Source: Effrenium voratum
Lineage: Eukaryota > Sar > Dinophyceae > Suessiales > Symbiodiniaceae
Length of the DNA stretch: 64,000 bases
NCBI GenBank assembly: GCA_963377175.1
Contig: CAUJNA010002779.1
Span: forward strand, 1,681,882-1,745,881
Direction: 5' to 3'
The notes beneath the pieces were generated by a model, which saw nothing but the letters and a program-made list of their open reading frames with translations, ran no database searches and was not told the DNA's origin. Shown in pieces: positions 52,017-63,700 of the stretch; positions within the stretch are counted from its first letter, which is position 1; the number at the start of each line of letters is the position of its first letter. Position numbers and translations under genes: made by a program.

Positions 52017-55000
52017 ATGCTCGCATCCCATCCTTGGACCAGTGCGGTGTTTTCCGTACGGCGGTGCATAGAGAAGCTGAGCTAGGACATCCAAGTCGGA
52101 GCGCTCGACTAAGAACTGCTACTCTAGCAAGCAAGCCGCCAGGTCGGTGTATCGCAATGCGATCGAAACAGAACGAAACCAGCTCAGACACCTGGAGCAA
52201 CCCAACAGGAGTACACAAAAGCCGAGGCACAATCAGGACGCGTTTATTGGATAAAGCCGTGCAAGGGCTTCAAATCGATCAAGCCAGAGCTTCCAGTTAT
52301 GGCCATGTCAACTGCGGCCCATGCACAGCCAGGTTCACAGCTCGCAGGAGCTCTAACCGAGCAGCTAAACAAAAAGAAAGATCGCATCTAAATCAGCCAA
52401 AGCAACAACTGAATCTGCCAGAGATAAACGAGCCCTTTCTTGGGAACGGTATCTAACTCAAACAAGCCAAAAAACACTTTCCAAAACCAAGCCCCAAGCC
52501 CGGGATTCATTGAACACATCGACATCTTGCCCAAATGGGACGGACACCTGGTTTTCTTGTGGGCGGCAAGGGGAGCCTCATCCTCAGGCCCTCAGGCCCC
52601 GGGCGCTCAGCTCGCTGGGTGCGAAGTAGGCCACTCGCCCAAAGATCTCAGTGCAAACGGGGGGCAAACCTGCCGGGGGGGAAGAAAAAAAAACGGGTGT
52701 GGCTGTTCTTGTCTTTTTTGTAGGGTATCCCTGTTGTTTGGGGGGGCTACACCCGGAGGGTTTGCATGACTCATGAAGGTGCTTTACCTGCAGATCCCTT
52801 GCTTCTTGCTCTATTGAAACTTGCAGACCTGGATGAAGATCCTGGTAAGAAACATCTTTGTAGCTATTTCGTAGCCGATCTTTGCTTTTGGGTTGAAACA
52901 GTTTGGGTTGTCCAGTGGATCCACAAAAGGTGGAACGCTTTTTGCAGAGGGTCTCACTATCAACCAAGAAGTGAGAGGAAAATGGATGTGTCTTGTTTTA
53001 GGGGCACCCCCCAAATTGCTTCAGTGTTCCTTGTGGTTTTCCATTGATACAACCAAAAACGGGTACCCTCCAAAAAAATGGCAGGGCCTAAATACACAGG
53101 GGCCTTCAGGCTTTATACAGGTAGACAACTTTAATAACCGATAAAGTGCTATTTGAAGTATAAGTGAGGGGGCAAGGGGTGGTCTTTCCTTGAGTAGCCA
53201 AACCCAACATTGCAGACCTGAACATACTTTGCGCCGACGCATACGGCTCAGGCCAAAACCCTGGGTGAGAGGGTCTTGAGCAAAGCAGCCGCCTGCACCA
53301 GCGCAATTTGCTCCATTGGTATGATCCATTGTCAAGATTCAGTTTGCGTCCAGCCAAGTCATGTGGTTCACACTTCGGTATCTGGTTGAGGCCTCATTAT
53401 ATCCACATCTGGGATGGATGCCCCACTACATCCCTCTTAATCGAACAATTGGGCCATGTCATCCTCGATATTCCAGGCCTTCGTCACCGCGAAGGGCTTG
53501 CCAGAAGCCTGGCAATGGCGAATATGCCTTCCATGTTGTGTATGTCTTTGTCTGCGTGTTTGTTTGCTTGCTTGCCCGCTTGTTTGCATGCTTGCTTGCG
53601 TGCAGATGTGGGGGAGCTACAAGTGACTTGCTTTCTTTGAATCCTTCTGCTCAAAACGCTAAAATGACTAATTCTCCCTTTGCGACACTTGCCCACTGGT
53701 CATCCGTTCAAGCCATGCGAAAACATGCACCGCAGTTTCCATCTCTCCGCCAGCTACCTCGCCACACCTTCCACAAGAAATAGGTGAGCCGTAAACAGAA
53801 CGCGACCTGGAGTTCCTTAAGAGTTAAGACCCAAACGGTCCTTCCCGAGCTACGAACCATGGCCCTCTGCGGAGTCTTTGAATGACCTGCCTGAAGCGCG
53901 GCCACTCCCCGCACAGCCGCTGCAATCCTAAGCCGGGCCCGCTTGGAAAAGCTGCTAATCTGGGTGGCGAGTTTGCCGCACGTGCCGCTGTTTTCGCCGT
54001 TGCGCAGACCCAAAAAAAGCTCAAGTACTCGGCCTCTGCTGAGTTTTGCTTCAAATCAGAGAGTCTTACAAAAATACACAATCGGTTGCCCTTTCACCCA
54101 GTCTGAGCCTGTTTTGCAACACACTTCCCAGCCTTTTCCCTCTTTCCAAGGAGGACCGACCCAAGGCATTGGCTCCCTGGGCGACATCTGCCGCTGGCTC
54201 TGCGTGATCTTCCGTGCGGCCAGGGAGACCTGGGAGTGCTCCGCCCAAAGCAAGCCATCCGATATACAAATATATATATATATATATTTATGTATATATA
54301 TATATATGTATGTATATATCAAATTGAATCAAGTTGAATTAAGCTATGTGTCTTTCATCATTTGTTCCATATGTTTAATTGTACTAGCGTAGCTTGTCTC
54401 GTACTATATCATGATATTGTCTTAGCTTCAAACATGTTATATGAAGCCATATCATACTTATGGCATACTCTATGTTCAAGTTGTGTACATGTCTTCACAT
54501 TCTATCTATAGTACGCAGAATTTGGCAATCGGATCAAATGGTACCAAACCCTGCTGCCAGCTGATGCAGGACACCCAAATCTAAATCGGTTTCTCCAATC
54601 TCCGCTCACTGTCCCAGAATGGGGAATGTGGCTTTGTGTCACAAGTAGAAACCTGCTTGGGGAGTCTTGCAACAATTTGCAATAACCATTGCATAGGCTC
54701 AATGTGTCACATCTCCCAATGCATCACGCCAACTATCCACTGCTTGCAATCGCAGGTCTGAGTTCTCCGGCAATGAACTCATGTGCCTCAGCTTGTGGCA
54801 CCCACTTCAGGCCGCAATGCACTCCAACCAGTACTGCAGCCTTTAACAACGCCTTCTCGATGAGTTCTCAAATAGATTCTTGGCATTCAACATAGCAAGT
54901 GCTTCAGCTACCTGGTCAAAGTGGACATGCCCAATTTTGAGTACAATGGGTCAAGACCTGTCAATCCTAAATCCCGGGCAGGCTCGAAGGTCTCGTGCGA

Positions 55001-55254
55001 GGCCGCGTGCCTGGAACTTACATGTGGAACGGCCTGTTCTTGAAACGTTCTCTTTGACGTGGCATCCAGTGTCGAAGCCGATGAAAGCATCATGATCTCT
55101 GCAAGCCCTTGCCAGGCTCTAGAAGGGCCAGTGCCAAGAGCAGTGTGTCACTGTACTGTCTTGTTGTCAAAATCATGCCGGCCCTTTTTGCGCACCTCTT
55201 GTTCAGGTGGCAGGTGGCAGGTGACACCAGAGATTTCTCAAACAGGAGTTGTGT
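52017..55254. other. No confident gene; ambiguous coding-like patches
   Basis: At 53.9-54.26 kb both strands are open with protein-like composition (plus IGSLGDICRWLCVIFRAA; minus SSFSKRARLRIAAAVRG ending CAG|GCAGG), and I cannot choose. A (TTGC)n-like tract is at 53,555-53,600 and (TA)n at 54,266-54,312. Confidence 0.35.
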
Positions 55255-55397
55255 CGAACGTCAGCGACGCCCAAAGCGACCGACCCGCAACTCGCCGCCT
55301 CAACACCTCCACAGCATCCTTCAGGCCTTGGCGCCAACTATCGCGACCAGAGCGGGGCGCAAAGAGCCGCAGCTGGACGATGTCTCGAGTCGCGGCT
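55255..55397 (-). CDS. Candidate coding exon, product unknown
   Basis: Minus-strand frame after acceptor GACTCGAG reads IVQLRLFAPRSGRDSWRQGL then KDAVEVLRRRVAGRSLWASL. Composition is strongly coding-like. It lies between the METTL-like and FOXRED2-like genes, on the same strand. A 17-C run is just beyond it at about 55,412-55,428. Confidence 0.45.
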
Positions 55398-56931
55398 CAT
55401 GAAGCTTCCCGCCCCCCCCCCCCCCCCCAAGGGAGCAACCTGCGGCCACTTAAAGCGCGCCACTTTTGATTCAAGGATTGCCACTCCCACTTGGCATCCG
55501 CACTGAGCTGGTCGGGCCTACAGGCAAGTGTCATACGACGCTGAGACATTCCAATCCCATTGGAACAAGGCGACCCATGAGCTTGGACATTCCCTACCAC
55601 TTGGTATGCAGGGAACATGGGGATTTCTCACCAGAATAACACTAGCAAATGAGAACCAAACCATAGTTGGGGCACCCAAAAGGAACTCTGTAGCAAGACA
55701 ATTCACGAAGTACTTCTTATGTCCATGTGCGGCCACCGCTTCACAACTCACAAGCTGTGGCGCCCACAGTGGGCGCCCAACATGAAGCAGGGCTGATGAA
55801 CAACCAGATGAATGCAGCACTCAGGGTTGCTGATTGGTGGATGTTGATTCTTTTTGCCAGCACCGCATGCTTCTTTTCCGCGACATACATGTACAAGTGC
55901 TTCGGTGGCCCATCACTGCTGTCGTATCTCCTCAGAAAGCGAGCCGCACTCCAGACACCACTCGCAGCAAGACAACCATATGCCAACCAGCTGGCCTCAT
56001 TTGGTGTCTGCTGTTCCTGCTAGCAAACTCTTCGACAGCAAATGTTGAGCGTTGAACATTCAACCTCTAGAAGCAGGCTTCGCAGGACGGTCACACCTGT
56101 TCAACTCTTGTCCAATCAAGTGCCCTTCTTCCTCCTGAACCCAGGTACTTGGCACTTCATGTCACTTGTTTCATTGCTTCTGCCTGCGTGTTGTCCACAA
56201 TCAAACTACAGGAAAGAAGCAAAAGGCCGAGGGATTCTCAGACACGCTGGCAGCCAAGAGGCTCGTTTTCGCAGACTCGAACATCGACGTGCCAGCGCCG
56301 CTCCGAGTTTGTGTTCTCCTCAGCTGCCGGTTCCCTGAGCTGCCTTTTGCCAACACATGTACACAAAAAGCGCCCCTGAGCGAGACCAACTTAACATCAA
56401 CCAAAAAAAAGAAACGGTTCCTGGCCTTTGCTGCTGATTTACCTGATCGCAAAGCCCAAGAGTGAAACGAGAGAAGTTCAGAACTTGCTTCACTGTTTTC
56501 CGGCTAGATCAGCTAAAGCACCCCCCACGATGGCACAAGTGTTCTTCTAGATCACTGATCGAAAGCCTGCCTGTCGCATTCTGTCATGACCAGACGCCAG
56601 GTGTCAATCGCTGGCAGTGCCTCCTCTGGCACGTTGAGACTGACGCACAAGTACACCTCTGCGTGGCGCAAACTCGAATCGAGCTTGGCTTGTGCTTGCT
56701 GGTCGCACTTGCTGATGGCAGCATGTTGTCAGACAAAGTCATCAAGTCATCCCCCCCTCGCGAAAGAGCGGAGGAGTTTGCACGCTGGCATGCATAGATT
56801 CACTCAGATGCACATGTGCGTGTTGACAGTGCAGTTGATCGTCTAACAGTAGCTAAGAACACCCCTGTATTGTAGAAGGGCAGACATGCAAACAACTGCC
56901 CGTACCATATGCAATAAGGGCCGGGGCACGC

Positions 56932-59794
56932 CATCCTGCTTCAGAACACGATGCACCTCTGAAGACATGCCTCGGACCAACAAGCCAGGCAAACGGGAAG
57001 AAACCCGCCCCAATACTGCACCACTGCATATTGAATATGATATGTGTAAATGCAACAGCTACATTAGATGTGCAACATTGAGCTATGCCCACAAAGAATG
57101 CCAAGGCATCCACGTGAAACACTTGCACTTTCGAATGTTTGCCTGGCTTCCTCAGTCTGGGCAAACAAACGGATGACGTTTAACAGCTGGAGTTCTGGGC
57201 AGTTTCTAGCAATCAAAAAGCTGCATCTTGGAAAAGGAATACATGCAAACGGGGACAAACTTTCCGCTTCGGCCACGCTGCGGCTGACAGCAGTCTGACC
57301 GGCACACTTCCTCAGAACGTCTGGACACGCAAGGCCCAAGGCATTCCGGGATCCGAGACCGCCGACATCTCCCAGCGTTAAGCAGCTTTGAATGCGCTTC
57401 ATTCATCTGAGTCACAGCGCATCCAGGGTGCTCTTGTCAAACACCACATCAAAGCTCTCATCCGGAAAGGGAAGGCTGCAAGCATCCTGAGCAGATAGGA
57501 TGGCGGAATTCCTCTACTTGCAGATGCAGGTAGGAAGAGCTTAAGCAGTGAAACGGCGCATGGCTCATGGCTCGCACGTTTCAGCTCATAACATTTATTT
57601 GTACATCTAGGGTCGCCTTGAACAACCTCGCAGTTGAGCCCAGCTTCCGCAAGAGACGTTAGCCGGCTACTTCAGTCCTGGACAAGGCTCAGCCAGCATG
57701 TACTTCATGCCCGGCTTGGAGGCGTTTTGCAGCCTCCAGCAAGCAAAGATGAAGGCAGCGCATTCCGAAGCAACACTCACTAAGCAGTCCAACAGCGTCT
57801 TCTCTTTTTGGCACTAACATTGTTTCAGTTGCGGAAAGTGTTTTGTTTGCCGACAAATTCAGCTACAAAACAAACGACTCACATGAGCTTGAAGCAACCA
57901 GGGGAACGAAGAACCCAGGCAAGCACTACGAGTACAGCAACGAATCCAATCCTGCTTCTGGGTGCAAGCAGCTGCGCCAGAAAGGAAATCCAGTTCGACC
58001 AACAGGGCTAGTCCCCCTCCCTCACTCATACACCCCTAGTTGACTAATCCAGGGGTTCCATTGTTCGATTCAAAGACTTGGCTACTTGCCGACAGGGTTT
58101 GCTTTTCGCAACAGATTGCCGATGGCAACAAGCTTTTCATTTGACTCCCTTCGCACCTCATCGTCTCCAGCACTTCTGGCACAATGTCGACCCCTACAAT
58201 GTCGTGAAAGCCATCATCGTAGGCTTTCGACATGAACTCCTTAGAGCCACGCACACGAGACCAAATGCTCCAAGCCTAGCCTGGCAGGAATCGTGGCTCA
58301 CAGCACGGAATCTGGCAGGAATAGAGCAGGCCAACTTATTTAGCCATACATCTTCTCGGTTGCCTATTCAATCTCCACCAACACCTGTTGATTTTACATA
58401 GCCTCCGCTGCTCTCTTGCTAGCAAACCCCAGGCTTCCCACCGCTGCCTATGCCTACCACAAGAGGCAGGAAGATTATCGTTTCTCAAGCGGCTGGGCAT
58501 AGTTGACTGACTCCCGCACTGACTTGGAAAGGGCCCGGATAAGTGAATTGCAAGCTGACGTTCCGTCGGATTCCGACACCACCCCACCAAAACTCACCCT
58601 GCGCCCCTGCCAACTTCGGATCCCTCACCGCTTAGCAAAGGCTCGGAGTCTCCACACCCGAGGTCCAGAATGCAGCAGGGCTCGGGGAAAAAGCGGCGCC
58701 AGCCTCAAATTCCGGTGAGAGCATGGCATATGCTCTGCAAGCTCTTCGCGACAACAGCAGCAAAGAACCCAGATGGAAAAAACAAACTGCAAACTTATGA
58801 ACACCACATCAACAAACGCCAAGGCTTGCTTGCAAATGTTGACTCTCTACACAGAGGGGCCAAGGCAATTGCCAAGCCCGTTGCACACCTAGAAGTGACA
58901 CCCCAGCTGTGGCGATGTCTGAGACGTTTGGTTCAGATTGTTTCTCGGGCTTGGAAGATCTGCATCGTCCATTTCCGTCAGATCAAAGATCCCTGGGCTT
59001 CCCTCTCTCAAGAAAAAGAGAAAAAAGAAACGGGACCCATACGAAGCACAAAAGTTTGCAGGTGTCCTTTCAATTCACTTGAAACCAGCCCAAAGAGGGA
59101 ACCCCCAAAAACGACGCCCCTCCCTCACCGGCTTTCACGGCCAAGCCGCCCTGCGCCACGAAATGCTCGTACGACAGGAGCCAGTCCTGGGGCGCCTGCT
59201 CGCGCCCGCGCTGCTGGGTGTAGACCTTCCGGAAACCGCGGCGAGCGAGCCCAACGAATTTCGCGAAATGGGTATGGGTCAAAATTAAGCCACCAGGGGA
59301 CCGCAGGTTTTGGTCCTTGGTTCTATTTGCCAGGGTTCCATTTTGGGTACCTATTTTTGACCCACAGCCAAATGGGGACGACATGATGCTGCTTTGTTGC
59401 GGGCAGGGCTACTCCTTCTCAAGCCAGCATGACATGGTGCATGATGTGCTGCCAAGGCAAGGAAGACCTATCAGGTAGGAAGCTGTTGGCTCGGGGCACA
59501 AAGCCTCAGTCCAGAACTTCACATCGCCGTAGTCAGGTACGTCGGCATCCGAAGCGGGCGCCTGCGAATCCCGAGAACTTTGGCGCAACTGGCAAAGCTT
59601 TGCGCAGCATTTGATGTCAGTCCCATGACCGCAAAACCATCCAAGGCTATCCTGGCGAGAAAGAGAATAAGTCCAACTGCCCATCGAGAAAGCTTCAAGC
59701 CTAGCTGTCGCTCCGCAAACACCCCACGCGTCGCCTCCGAATCCTCCGACTCTGACTCCGGGGGCAGCCAGCCATCGTCCATGTACCCGGCCAT
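56932..59794 (-). CDS. METTL13/EEF1AKMT4-like class I methyltransferase gene (8 exons placed)
   Basis: Exons on the minus strand: 59735-59794 (ATG at 59794, MAGYMDDGWLPPESESEDSE), 59505-59561 (DADVPDYGDVKFWTE), 59129-59225 (VYTQQRGREQAPQDWLLSY), 58645-58703 (WRRFFPEPCCILDLGCGDS, SAM motif I), 58157-58239 (EFMSKAYDDGFHDIVGVDI), 57691-57733 (LQNASKPGMKYMLA), 57416-57486 (DACSLPFPDESFDVVFDKST, then LDAL) and 56932-56970 (MSSEVHRVLKQD). Phases agree through the first seven; one exon between 56,970 and 57,416 and the 3' end are unplaced. Order YGD..W / DW...Y / LDLGCGDS / DA..LPF.D.SFD / DK.TLDAL / E..RVL matches the METTL13 family, which methylates lysines or termini of translation factors. Donors are GC, GC, GT, GA, GT, GA, GT. 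The substrate here is unknown. Confidence 0.85.
59266..59376. mobile_element. MITE family B copy with 7 bp target duplication
   Basis: AAATGGG at 59266-59272 and 59370-59376 flank TATGGGTCAAAATTAAGCC ... TTTTTGACCCACAGCC. It lies in intron 2 (59226-59504) of the METTL-like gene. Confidence 0.85.
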
Positions 59795-59834
59795 CTTTGC
59801 GCCGGACCAATAGCATGACCGCCGTGCAGCCCCT

Positions 59835-60013
59835 CCCCCCTCTCTCTCTCTCTCTCTCTTTCTTTCTGTCTGTCTCTCTCTCTCTCTCTCTCGCTCTCTC
59901 TTTCTTCACATAGCTACATATGTATAGATATATATATATATGATTATCATATGTATATTTATATATATGAAAATATATATACAAATAACCCTGGCTCATG
60001 TTAACATACTTTG

Positions 60014-60045
<32 letters not shown>

Positions 60046-60080
60046 TATCTGTATACATATGTTTATATATGTATATGTAT
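59835..60080. repeat. (CT)n and (TA)n microsatellites
   Basis: CT dinucleotides at 59,837-59,906, then TATA/CATA repeats at about 59,920-60,078, directly upstream of the METTL-like ATG. Confidence 0.95.
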
Positions 60081-60547
60081 GTGTTGACACATGCATCTCT
60101 CGGTGTTGCCGATGCATCTAGTGCTTGAACACCACTGGCGTCTTGCGCCTGCTGCCTTCGATTGAATTCATAGCATAGCTGTGACGTTTATGTATATAGC
60201 GGACTGCAGATGCAGCGGCGTGTTGCGAAAAGGCAGGGCAAAAACTTCAACTAGGAGAACATGGCGGACAAGACTGCATGCCTATGACAGTCGCCCAAAC
60301 ACAATCATCCTCAACATCACAAAAAAAAAAGTGAAATCATGCAAAGACATGCTGAGAACCCTCAAAATGTTCACCTTGATGGACACGCGAACCCAGTAGA
60401 CCCAGCGTGCCCTGGTATCCCTGTGAGCTTCGCTTGCCTCTGGGGGCCCAACAGCAGGGCCTGCCGCAACCGGCTGGCGCGCAGGGCACCCACCTGGCCC
60501 GAACACGCTGTTCCCACCTTTGAAACTTATCTATTTTACGGTTGTTC

Positions 60548-60906
60548 TTCTTTATTGTCTTATTGTCTTATTGTCTTATTGTCTTATTGTCTTATTGTCT
60601 TATTATTCTTCTTCTTCTTCTTCTTCTTCTTCTTCTTCTTCTTCTTCTTCTTCTTCTTCCTGTTCCTCTTCTTCTTCTGTTTCTTCTGATTATTTCTTCG
60701 TATTACTTATTATTCTTCTTCTTCTTCTTCTTCTTCTTCTTCTTCTTCTTCTTCTTTTTCTTCTTCTTCTTCTTCTGTTTGTTCTTCTTCTTCTTTTGTT
60801 TCTTCTTATTTTTCTTCTTCTGATTCATGTTTATTATTGTTCTTCTTTTGTTTATTATTCTTCTTATTATTATTCTTCCTTTTTTATTCTTCTTCTTCTT
60901 CTTCTT

Positions 60907-60937
<31 letters not shown>

Positions 60938-61060
60938 TTATTTATTCTTCTTCTTCTTATTTCTTCTTCTTCTTCTGCTTCTTCCTCCTTCTTTCTCCTC
61001 CTTCTCTTTCTCCTCTTTCTCTTTCTCCTCTTTCTCTTTCTTTTCTTCTTCTTGTTGCCG
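60548..61060. repeat. (TTATTGTC)n octamer and (TTC)n trinucleotide array
   Basis: Six to seven TTATTGTC octamers are followed by about 450 bp of TTC with CTTTTT and TTA interruptions. The SSSSSS/LLLLLL/FFFFFF frames are artefacts. Confidence 0.96.
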
Positions 61061-61076
61061 ATTCCTCTTGCCAGCT

Positions 61077-61192
61077 TTATGCCAACCTGCACATCCAAAC
61101 AACTTTATCCAGCCATCCATCCAGCGCCTCACCCAGCGCATGCGCAGCTTCCACGAACGCCGCGGTCTCGAGGTCTGGCCGGCGCCAAAGGA
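61077..61192 (+). CDS. Candidate plus-strand coding exon, product unknown
   Basis: A long pyrimidine tract ending CTTGCCAG precedes the frame CQPAHPNNFIQPSIQRLTQ then RMRSFHERRGLEVWPAPKEY. A GA donor is possible at CCAAAG|GAATAC. This would be a gene divergent from the METTL-like gene, using the TTC array as its 3' splice-site tract. No domain recognised. Confidence 0.45.
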
Positions 61193-61249
61193 ATACATTC
61201 CCTGCGACATGTGCCAAAACATGCGGGACCAAACAAAAAAACCTTGGCA

Positions 61250-62573
61250 AACAAAACTATTGCTTCTGTGACATGGTTGTAAAAATATCAAGGAAAAAGC
61301 GCAATCTGGACAATCGAATAAAAACATGCTGGGAAGCAAACGAATAAATCGCAGCAGCAAAGACTCGACATCAAAGTCTATTCGACGCAATCCCAAAACT
61401 GATGGCAGGCACGCAACCCTGTGCCTGCAAAACGCACCACCGTGGCCCTTTAACACGTGAACTGATGAAAAAGGCCCCAAGATTTGACACTATGTGTTCT
61501 TGCAACATTGCTGTGAAACGCTGTGTGCTAGACAGCTTAGAAGAACAAACCACGGACCAGAGACATGCCAGCTGTCTGAAACAAACTTCGTCTTAGCACA
61601 TCGGTACACATTGCCCGCTCCTTGTCCACTGGTGCCTTCTACGTCCTTTGCCTCAGGTGACCTGAGGCTCACTCGAGAAATGGGGGCCAACAACAAATTC
61701 AGAAACAAAAAAAGAGGACAATACGCAGGCACCACTGCAAAACACACTCGACGCACGGTGGGCACACAGCAGCCAAGAAGCACAGCTTTCGGTGCAGATA
61801 CCTCAGAGAAGCAACCCGTGACACGCTTCGCTGCATTGGGAATGGTTTTTGTTCCACTGGGTTGTTCTGGAGGCGAAACGCTTGGCAGAGTCTTGAGCGC
61901 CTTGCGCTGAAACTCATATCTGGGCCGAACTTCAGGCATAAAAACCAATCCGCCAGGATTCAATTGGAAAACGGAAAGGCTTACCATTTGGAGAATCCGG
62001 CGATGTGCATGGCCACAAACAACGCGACTCGCAGCGCGCCTTTCATTTGAGGATTTCTGTCCGTCAATGCTTGAGGCCAACCCCAGAGCCCCCAGCACGC
62101 AGAAGACGTCTCTGCAGCTCTGCGGCGACAGGCCGCCTGCCAAACCGCAAGAATGAAAACTGTGCCTAGATGACAAAGAATAGACACATGTATGTGTGGG
62201 TGGTTTCCTGCCATCCAATTGCATGCCCAATTTCGGTTGGTACTTCATACTGCGCCTTTTTCAAGGGTTCCGAACTTGTGGCTTGCATTTTTTGTTGAAT
62301 TGGGCAACCAAAATGGACACCCAAAGTCCTGAGACGAACCCGAAGCGAACCAAGTTGGGCCTGCCCCCTGTCTGACCCCACTTCTGACTAGCGCGCAGCA
62401 GCAGCACCAACTGCTGCAAGGTCTGGCGGAATTGAGAATCGGTTTGGGTAGTTGTGTTGGGTATGGTAGTTGTTTGGCAGGACACAATCATGGGGAACTA
62501 GCCGCCCGTTGGCGGCCCAATGTGAATCCGCACTCGGTTCACATGTGGTCCATAACCTCCGCCTTTTGAAGGG
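61250..62573. other. No confident gene
   Basis: A minus-strand patch at about 62,055-62,145 (GGLSPQSCRDVFCVLGALGL) looks weakly coding. The rest has no recognised feature. Confidence 0.35.
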
Positions 62574-62686
62574 CATGTGGCTGTGGGTCAAAATTAACCC
62601 ACCGGGGGACCGCAGGTGTTAGTCCCTGGTTCCATTTACCAGGGTTCCATTTTGGGTACCTATTTTTGACCAACTGCCATTTGGGA
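62574..62686. mobile_element. MITE family B copy (62.6 kb)
   Basis: GGCTGTGGGTCAAAATTAACC ... GTACCTATTTTTGACC. The flanks GCATGTGG and CCATTTGG are imperfect remnants of a target duplication. Confidence 0.75.
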
Positions 62687-63597
62687 AAGAAAAGGACAAT
62701 AACCATTGCCTGAAAATTGAGACAGACCCACATGGGTGTGTCCTTTTTCGAGGGTACCCTGTCTTGGTTGTTTGAAGCAGAGGGATTTCCATCTTAAGAC
62801 CTGTCCGTTTTGAACATGACACTAGCCCCGGCACCAAAAAGGAGGTTGTTGAACCAATGGTTGCTTCAACACCCCACCGGTTGGCTCGCCCCAATTCCAG
62901 CTTGAATCTTTGAAGGCAAACTCGGTGATCACATGAGTTTGTTCAGTGCAGATTTGGGTTTCGGGCAGGGTTGCAGCTTTTGAGGGCGGATCTTGGGCTG
63001 GTTTTGGTTACAAAGTCATAATGCTAACCGTATGATCGCACCCCTGTATGGAAGCTGACCCCCTTGAAATGGGCCGCAAGGAAGGACGCAAGGAAGCAGT
63101 ACCCCTTTCATAGGATATACACGGAGGGTCTCTACGGCGGAAGGCAAACGGTCGCCGCCCTTGAATATCCAACTCCTGCTCCCGGCATGTGAGGGAAGAA
63201 GGGTCCGAACCAGAACGCAAGTTCACCCATCGTTTGGTTTCCAAGAAATGTCTGCATCAAAGCGCTTGGAAATGTTTGGCCCAGCTGCTTGGAGGCGTGT
63301 AACAATATTAACTCCAGGGATTTGTCCTTGATTTCCATCTGCTTTGCACGATATTGCACAGTGCATTGAGTGCCCCGGAAGCTCGATGATTACTTATTTG
63401 GAAACACCAGTACAAGCGGCGGCTTGGGACAGAAGCGTAATCATGATTGGCACTGGCACAGGCAACCGATGCACACTGATAGTCAGCCAAATTCTGGCGA
63501 GTTGGCCAGCGAAAGCAAGAGTGCTCCTGTGGCACAAGTCGGCTCAGAAAACAACATCCCAGATCCAACCAGACCTCCGGTCATGCTGAAACGTATT
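62687..63597. other. No confident gene
   Basis: Short frames only; nothing recognised. Confidence 0.35.
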
Positions 63598-63700
63598 GGT
63601 GCGGCTCAAAATTAAAGAACTGGGGTTACGCAGGTTTTAGTCCTTGGTTCCATTTGCCAAGGCGCCAGTTTGGTACATGTCTTTGACCCACAGCCATATC
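63598..63700. mobile_element. MITE family B copy (63.6 kb)
   Basis: GCGGCTCAAAATTAAAG ... TTTGACCCACAGCCA with interior TTTTAGTCCTTGGTTCCATTTGCC. Target duplication not visible. Confidence 0.7.

Noticed and set aside
53850..54260. Coding exon at 53.9-54.26 kb
   Set aside because: Both strands are open with plausible splice sites, so strand and frame could not be decided.
59519..59794. 91-codon ORF with a hydrophobic segment (WAVGLILFLARIAL), possible membrane protein
   Set aside because: Only its first 20 codons are used; the rest is intron 1 of the METTL-like gene, since GAG|GC...CAG splicing joins in phase to DADVPDYGDVKFW.
60520..61060. Poly-Ser/Leu/Phe ORFs
   Set aside because: Translation of the TTC array in three frames.
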